Source: Curtobacterium sp. UCD-KPL2560
Lineage (GTDB): Bacteria; Actinomycetota; Actinomycetes; Actinomycetales; Microbacteriaceae
NCBI RefSeq assembly: GCF_001705035.1
Contig: NZ_MCIG01000020.1
Span: forward strand, 1-43,100
Direction: 5' to 3'
Length of the DNA stretch: 43,100 nucleotides
Shown one piece after another: positions 39,165 through 43,100 of this stretch. The notes under the pieces were generated by a model, which saw only the letters and a list, made by a program, of their open reading frames with translations, was not told the origin of the DNA and searched no databases. The translations under genes and the position numbers were made by a program. The first letter of the stretch is position 1, and each line of letters starts with the position of its first letter.

Positions 39165-39950
39165 GTGGCGGGCAAGGTGCAGTGGGCAGGCAGCGGGATC
39201 CTCTACCGCGCCTACCAGCGACGCATCCGCCGCCAGATCGACGGCCAGGCGATGCCGAAGCACGTGGGCATGATCGTCGACGGCAACCGGCGCTGGGCGA
39301 AGCAGCTCGGGCTGGAGTCCGCGGCCCACGGCCACCGGGCCGGCGCCGCGAAGATCCCCGAGTTCCTCGACTGGTGCGACGACGTCGACGTGCAGGTCGT
39401 GACGCTCTACCTGCTGTCCGCCGACAACCTGACCGGGCGCGGCGGCGCGGAGCTCGAGGAGCTCGTCGGCATCATCGCCGACCTCGCGGGCACGCTCGCC
39501 GAGCACCGCGACTGGCGGGTGCAGCACGTCGGTGCGAACGAGGGCCTGCCGGAGAACCTCGTCGCCGCGCTCGAGTCCGCCGAGGAACGCACGAAGGACC
39601 ACACCGGGCTGCACGTCAACCTCGCGGTCGGCTACGGCGGACGGCGGGAGATCGCCGACGCCATGCGGAGCATCGTCCGGGCCCACGGCGAGGGCGGCGG
39701 CACGCTCGACACCCTGGCCGAGGTCCTCACCCCCGAGCTCATCGGCGACCACCTCTACACGCAGGGGCAGCCCGACCCCGACCTGGTGATCCGGACCTCG
39801 GGCGAGCAGCGGCTCTCCGACTTCATGCTGTGGCAGAGCGCGCACAGCGAGTTCTACTTCGTCGAGGCGTTCTACCCCGACCTGCGGCAGGTCGACTTCC
39901 TCCGCGCGGTCCGCGACTTCGGACGGCGGTCGCGGCGCTTCGGCGGCTGA
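39165..39950 (+). CDS. cis-Prenyl diphosphate synthase, Rv1086-like
   Basis: A 261-residue cis-prenyltransferase of the UppS fold. The catalytic Asp is in GMIVDGNRRWAKQ, and HRAGAAKIPEFLDWC, YLLSADNL, VNLAVGYGGRREI and DLVIRTSGEQRLSDFMLWQSAHSEFYFVEAF are family blocks. The YLLSxxNL and HVNLAVGYGGRREIxDA variants resemble Mycobacterium tuberculosis Rv1086, which makes (2Z,6E)-farnesyl diphosphate, more than the long-chain Rv2361c; decaprenyl synthesis would then need another enzyme elsewhere. This assignment is from recalled sequence features. Start GTG 39165 fits the -10 box. A 33-bp triple repeat follows the stop at once. Confidence 0.88.
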   Translation: MAGKVQWAGSGILYRAYQRRIRRQIDGQAMPKHVGMIVDGNRRWAKQLGLESAAHGHRAGAAKIPEFLDWCDDVDVQVVTLYLLSADNLTGRGGAELEELVGIIADLAGTLAEHRDWRVQHVGANEGLPENLVAALESAEERTKDHTGLHVNLAVGYGGRREIADAMRSIVRAHGEGGGTLDTLAEVLTPELIGDHLYTQGQPDPDLVIRTSGEQRLSDFMLWQSAHSEFYFVEAFYPDLRQVDFLRAVRDFGRRSRRFGG

Positions 39951-39954
39951 CGAG

Positions 39955-40053
39955 CGGTTGCCGGGCGGTGCTCGGGCGGCCGGCGGGCGGTTGCCCGGCG
40001 GTGCTCGGGCGGCCGGCGGGCGGTTGCCCGGCGGTGCTCGGGCTGCCGGCGGG
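39955..40053. repeat. Three tandem 33-bp repeats after the prenyl synthase gene
   Basis: Exact period 33: 39955-39987, 39988-40020 and 40021-40053, with only one or two base differences. Starts four bases after the stop codon. No hairpin longer than a few pairs inside one unit; every copy carries GGTTGCC and GGTGCTCGGGC. Confidence 0.92.
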
Positions 40054-40118
40054 CACCCGCCCCGGCGCGACCGATGTGCGCCTGGTGGCCTGCGTTCGGT
40101 CGGACCGGTCCATCCCAG

Positions 40119-40124
40119 TAGACT
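40119..40124 (+). promoter_or_regulatory. -10 box of the aminotransferase gene
   Basis: TAGACT predicts a start near 40131 and a leader of about 27 nt with GGAAGG before GTG 40158. Confidence 0.55.
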
Positions 40125-40157
40125 CACAGGGTTTTCGTCCCACGGAAGGTTGCCCCT

Positions 40158-41267
40158 GTGAACACCACCGAGTACGCGGCCGGCTTCGCCGAGGAGCCCG
40201 GCTACCTCGACCACGCCGCGTTCGGTCCCGTGCAGACAGCCGTCCTCGAGGAACAGCGCGTGCTCGGCACCATCCAGGAGCACATGCGCTTCGGCGCCAT
40301 GGAGACGCTCGACGAGCAGGACGCCCGTGTCCGCACCGTCGCCGCACGGCTCGTCGGCCGCCGCGAGGACCAGGTCGTGTCGCAGACCGCGACCACCCCG
40401 GGCCTGCTGCACGCCGCGTTCGGCATGACCGGCGGCGTGCTCGTGGCCGCGGACGAGTACCCGTCGCTGCCCCTCGCCCTCGCGAGCGCCGCGTCGGCCA
40501 CGGGCGGCCGCGTGCAGCCCGTCGTCGTCGAGGCCGGCGCCGGCTGGATGACACCCGAGCTGATCGCCTCGCGCCTGACCGACGACGTCACCGCCGTGGC
40601 CGTCTCGCTCGTCGACTGGCAGACCGGGTACCTGGCCGACCTCGCCGGCATCCGCGAGGTCATCGGCGACCGCCTGCTCGTCGTCGACGCCATCCAGGGC
40701 TTCGGCGTCGTGGACGCGCCCTACGAGGCCGCCGACGTCGTCGCGACCGGTGGACAGAAGTGGCTGCACGCCGGGTGGGGCACCGGGTTCGTGTCCTTCA
40801 GCGACCGCGCCCTGAACCGGCTGCGTCCGGCGCTGTCCGGCCCGCACGGCACCACCGGGTGGCCGACCGAGGTGCCCGCGGTGAAGCCGGGCGCCGCCGG
40901 CTACCAGATGACCCGCGTCGACCCGGTGGCGCAGGCGCGCCTCGCGGTGTCGCTCGAGCGGCTCGTCGCCGTCGGGGTCGCCGAGGTGGAGCGGGTCGTC
41001 GCCGACCGTGTCGAGCGTGTCTTCGACATCGCCGACGAGTTCGGCCTGGTCATCGAGTCGAGCCGCGACCCGCGCGAGCGTGCCGGGATCGTCACGCTCC
41101 GCCCGCCGCAGGGCCGGCTCACCGCGCTGTCCGCCGCGTTCCACAACCACGGCGTGACCGCGACGACGCGGCTCGGGGTCGCCCGGGTGTCGGTGTTCGC
41201 GTCCACCACGGACGAGACGCTCGACATGTTCCGGGACGCCTGCCTGTCCTACGCCACGATGCAGTAG
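40158..41267 (+). CDS. Class V aminotransferase family protein (PLP-dependent)
   Basis: A 369-residue PLP-dependent fold-type I protein of the class V/isopenicillin-N-epimerase-like group. It opens with YLDHAAFGPV, the typical substrate-side segment; SQTATTPGLLHAAF binds the phosphate, VVDAIQGFGVVD holds the Asp that contacts the pyridine nitrogen, and Lys201 in ATGGQKWLHAGWGTGF forms the Schiff base. RLGVARVSVFASTTDE near the end is the conserved carboxylate-binding Arg region. Members act as transaminases, desulphurases, kynureninases or epimerases; nothing nearby decides. GTG 40158 has GGAAGG upstream. Confidence 0.88.
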   Translation: MNTTEYAAGFAEEPGYLDHAAFGPVQTAVLEEQRVLGTIQEHMRFGAMETLDEQDARVRTVAARLVGRREDQVVSQTATTPGLLHAAFGMTGGVLVAADEYPSLPLALASAASATGGRVQPVVVEAGAGWMTPELIASRLTDDVTAVAVSLVDWQTGYLADLAGIREVIGDRLLVVDAIQGFGVVDAPYEAADVVATGGQKWLHAGWGTGFVSFSDRALNRLRPALSGPHGTTGWPTEVPAVKPGAAGYQMTRVDPVAQARLAVSLERLVAVGVAEVERVVADRVERVFDIADEFGLVIESSRDPRERAGIVTLRPPQGRLTALSAAFHNHGVTATTRLGVARVSVFASTTDETLDMFRDACLSYATMQ

Positions 41268-41296
41268 CACCCCGCACCGTCCCGTTCACGCGACCG

Positions 41297-41302
41297 TAAC
41301 CT
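41297..41302 (+). promoter_or_regulatory. Possible -10 box of the phoH transcript
   Basis: TAACCT would begin transcription near 41309, giving a leader of about 155 nt before phoH that includes a 13-codon open frame. No good -35 is seen. Confidence 0.35.
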
Positions 41303-41427
41303 GGGGCGCAGCGTGTCGCGGGTCGGACGCCACGGGCCGGACGTACGGTCGCCACATCGGGCACAGCGCCCGGTCGAGGCGGCCACGGTCGGTGCTTCGA
41401 GACCCGCTCCACGGCCGCGTCGAGGAC

Positions 41428-41469
41428 ATGGACCGGGCTGCTCGCGGCCCGGGGATGGAGTGGTCGTGA
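41428..41469 (+). CDS. Possible 13-codon leader ORF coupled to phoH
   Basis: ATG 41428 has GAGGA just upstream and opens a frame [13 protein letters not shown] that stops at TGA 41467-41469, overlapping the phoH GTG as GTGA. Translation of it could feed ribosomes into phoH or regulate it. In mycobacteria an upstream antitoxin-like gene, phoAT, overlaps phoH2, but this one is far shorter. May be chance. Confidence 0.3.
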   Translation: MDRAARGPGMEWS

Positions 41470-42821
41470 CCTCTCAGAACGTCTCGCGCGGAACCCAGCA
41501 GCACCCCACCGCGGACTCGTCCACCTCGGTCGCCCAACGCACGTACGTGCTCGACACATCGGTGCTCCTCAGCGATCCGCGGGCCTTGTTCCGCTTCGCC
41601 GAGCACGCCGTGGTCCTGCCCGTCGTGGTCGTCAGCGAACTGGAGGCCAAGCGGAACGACCCGGAGATCGGGTACTTCGCGCGACAGGCCCTCCGGCTGC
41701 TCGACGAGATGCGCATCGAGCACGAACGCCTCGACTTCCCGATCGCCCTCGCCGACGGCGGGTCGTTCCGGGTCGAGCTGAACCACTCGAACCAGTCGGT
41801 GCTGCCCTCGGGACTCCAGCTCGGCGACAACGACTCCCGGATCCTCGCCGTCGCGTCGAACCTGGCGAACGACGGGCTCGACGTGGTCGTCGTGTCGAAG
41901 GACCTGCCGCTGCGGGTCAAGGCGTCGTCGATCGGCATGGCCGCCGAGGAGTACCGCGCCGAGCTCGCGGTCGACTCGGGCTACACCGGCATCACCGACC
42001 TGCAGGTCTCCGGCGAGCAGATGAGCGACCTGTACGAGCGCGAGGAGATCGCCTCGGCGCAGCTCGCGGACGTGCCCGTGAACACGGGTGTCGTCATCCA
42101 CTCCGAGCGCGGCTCCGCCCTCGGCCGCGTGCACACCGCCGGGTCGGTGGCGCTCGTGCGCGGCGACCGCGAGGTCTTCGGCCTCCGCGGTCGGTCGGCC
42201 GAGCAGCGGCTCGCCATCGACGCGCTGCTCGACCCGGAGATCGGCATCGTGTCGCTCGGCGGCTCGGCCGGCACCGGGAAGTCGGCGCTCGCGCTGTGCG
42301 CCGGGCTCGAGGCCGTCCTCGAGCGGCAGCAGCACAAGAAGATCATGGTGTTCCGCCCGCTGTACGCGGTGGGCGGCCAGGAACTCGGGTTCCTGCCCGG
42401 TGACGCCGGCGAGAAGATGAACCCGTGGGCACAGGCCGTGTACGACACGCTCGGTGCGCTGGTGTCGGAGAACGTGCTCGAGGAGGTCGTCGAGCGCGGG
42501 ATGCTCGAGGTGTTGCCCCTGACGCACATCCGCGGTCGGTCCCTGCACGACGCGTTCGTGATCGTCGACGAGGCGCAGTCGCTCGAGCGGAACGTCCTGC
42601 TCACGATGCTGTCGCGCATCGGGCAGAACTCCCGCGTCGTGCTCACCCACGACGTCGCCCAGCGCGACAACCTGCGGGTGGGCCGGCACGACGGCGTCGC
42701 CTCGGTGATCGAGCGGCTGAAGGGACACCCGCTGTTCGCCCACGTCACGCTGACGCGGTCGGAGCGCTCGGCGATCGCGGCGCTCGTGACCGAGCTGCTC
42801 GACTCGCCCGACCTGGGGTAG
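41466..42821 (+). CDS. phoH2: PIN domain-PhoH ATPase fusion (PhoH2-like)
   Basis: A 451-residue two-domain protein. Residues about 25-165 are a PIN RNase domain with the first acidic residue Asp30 ([11 protein letters not shown]), Glu near VVSELEAKR and a further acidic pair in [12 protein letters not shown]. Residues about 240-451 are a PhoH/RecD-like ATPase: Walker [14 protein letters not shown] near 264-276 and Walker [12 protein letters not shown]. Mycobacterial PhoH2 unwinds and cleaves RNA. The frame is open to 41313, but GTG 41466 is favoured by GGAG five bases upstream and by the position of the PIN domain. A hairpin built from an 18-bp repeated element follows. Confidence 0.92.
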   Translation: MTSQNVSRGTQQHPTADSSTSVAQRTYVLDTSVLLSDPRALFRFAEHAVVLPVVVVSELEAKRNDPEIGYFARQALRLLDEMRIEHERLDFPIALADGGSFRVELNHSNQSVLPSGLQLGDNDSRILAVASNLANDGLDVVVVSKDLPLRVKASSIGMAAEEYRAELAVDSGYTGITDLQVSGEQMSDLYEREEIASAQLADVPVNTGVVIHSERGSALGRVHTAGSVALVRGDREVFGLRGRSAEQRLAIDALLDPEIGIVSLGGSAGTGKSALALCAGLEAVLERQQHKKIMVFRPLYAVGGQELGFLPGDAGEKMNPWAQAVYDTLGALVSENVLEEVVERGMLEVLPLTHIRGRSLHDAFVIVDEAQSLERNVLLTMLSRIGQNSRVVLTHDVAQRDNLRVGRHDGVASVIERLKGHPLFAHVTLTRSERSAIAALVTELLDSPDLG

Positions 42822-42825
42822 CGCG

Positions 42826-42872
42826 CGGCCGGGCCGGGCCCGGCCCGGCCGGGCCCGGCCCGGCCCGGGCCC
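42826..42872. repeat. GC-only GGGCCC/GGCCC tract after phoH
   Basis: About 47 consecutive bases are G or C only, in irregular repeats of GGGCC, CCGGG and GGCCC, starting four bases after the phoH stop. Self-complementary at many registers. Confidence 0.75.
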
Positions 42873-42876
42873 GTCC

Positions 42877-42970
42877 CGCGAAAGCGACAGATCGCGGGAC
42901 CGCGCGCCCGTCCTGTCCGCGGAAGCGACAGATCGCCGCTGATGGTTCAGCACGATCTGTCGCTTTCGCG
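42877..42970. repeat. Three copies of the 18-bp element CGCGAAAGCGACAGATCG
   Basis: Direct copies at 42877-42894 and 42918-42935 (one G for A change) and an inverted copy at 42953-42970. The second and third form an 18-bp hairpin with a 17-nt loop, a plausible phoH terminator. The first copy lies in its own 8-bp hairpin (GTCCCGCG 42873-42880 with CGCGGGAC 42893-42900). Confidence 0.85.
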
Positions 42971-43028
42971 ACCCAGGGCACGGGGGAGGGACCGGGGACG
43001 AGCCGGCGCGCGGTGGGCGGGACCGGAC

Positions 43029-43076
43029 GACGGACGGGAGGCGCGGTGCCGGCTGGCACCGCGCCTCCCGTCCGTC
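43029..43076. terminator. GGGAGGCGCG-family hairpin at the right end
   Basis: Perfect 22-bp arms (43029-43050 and 43055-43076) with a 4-nt GGCT loop. Same core as the palindrome at 38255-38306. The rest of 42971-43100 contains nothing else I can name. Confidence 0.85.
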
Positions 43077-43100
43077 AGGGGGTCCCGCTGGTCAGGCGGG

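Noticed and set aside
41313-41465. In-frame N-terminal extension of the PhoH protein, or an antitoxin-like PhoAT domain
   Set aside because: The extension is Arg/Pro/Gly-rich without structure, and its GTG lacks a ribosome site; I do not see resemblance to a defined antitoxin.

Overview
The window is a contiguous piece of an actinobacterial chromosome. The DNA is very GC-rich, codons end almost always in G or C, and GTG starts are common. Actinobacterial markers are present: mycothiol S-conjugate amidase, DUF501, DUF4307, an Rv1086-type short-chain prenyl synthase and a ThrE-type exporter. The mix of genes and the wealth of GC-rich intergenic repeats suggest Microbacteriaceae, perhaps Curtobacterium or a close relative. 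That placement is inference; no rRNA gene is present to confirm it. There is no transposase, integrase, phage gene or CRISPR array.

Layout. (1) 41-10329 is a sugar-acid/glycoside catabolic locus. A LacI-type repressor is transcribed away from a long operon that encodes a lipoprotein sugar-binding protein, two ABC permeases, a TIM-barrel isomerase, a Gfo/Idh/MocA oxidoreductase, a second TIM-barrel isomerase, a fructuronate reductase-like dehydrogenase and a ManD-type mannonate dehydratase. Nearly every junction is a four-base stop/start overlap. A 36-bp near-perfect palindrome lies between the repressor and the operon and contains the -35 elements of both promoters. The operon has no ABC ATPase and no uronate isomerase. 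(2) 10361-12823 holds a Gln/His-rich coiled-coil protein, a hexanucleotide microsatellite, rplY (L25/Ctc) and pth. (3) 13110-25021 holds a sortase-anchored beta-propeller protein, mfd, nhaA (reverse), mazG, a candidate structured ncRNA (reverse), hisS, eno, ftsB and a DUF501 gene. (4) 25063-33007 holds ndh, a tRNA-Leu(UAA) with an unusually short variable arm, a ThrE-like exporter, a large Ig-like/polytopic membrane protein (reverse), lemA and a YcaQ/AlkX-like DNA glycosylase (reverse). (5) 33102-42821 holds an AI-2E-family permease, ilvA, greA (reverse), a DUF4307 gene (reverse), mca, a small membrane protein, a hemolysin-III family protein (reverse), an isoprenyl diphosphate synthase, a class-V aminotransferase and a PIN-PhoH protein.

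How the genes work together. Region 1 is one regulated pathway: import, oxidation or epimerisation of a sugar or sugar conjugate, then fructuronate to mannonate to 2-keto-3-deoxygluconate. The rest is mostly housekeeping: translation quality (rplY, pth, hisS), transcription-coupled repair and elongation (mfd, greA), glycolysis (eno), respiration (ndh), cell division (ftsB), thiol detoxification (mca) and amino-acid metabolism (ilvA, ThrE-like).

Two themes cut across the window. First, at least twelve genes appear to be leaderless: a TANNNT-like -10 hexamer ends 6-8 nt before the ATG or GTG. Second, the intergenic DNA is full of repeats: a recurring GGGAGGCGCG / CGCGCCTCCC hairpin family (including a perfect 52-bp palindrome and three hairpins in tandem), several tandem repeats sitting directly after stop codons, and an 18-bp element present three times after phoH.
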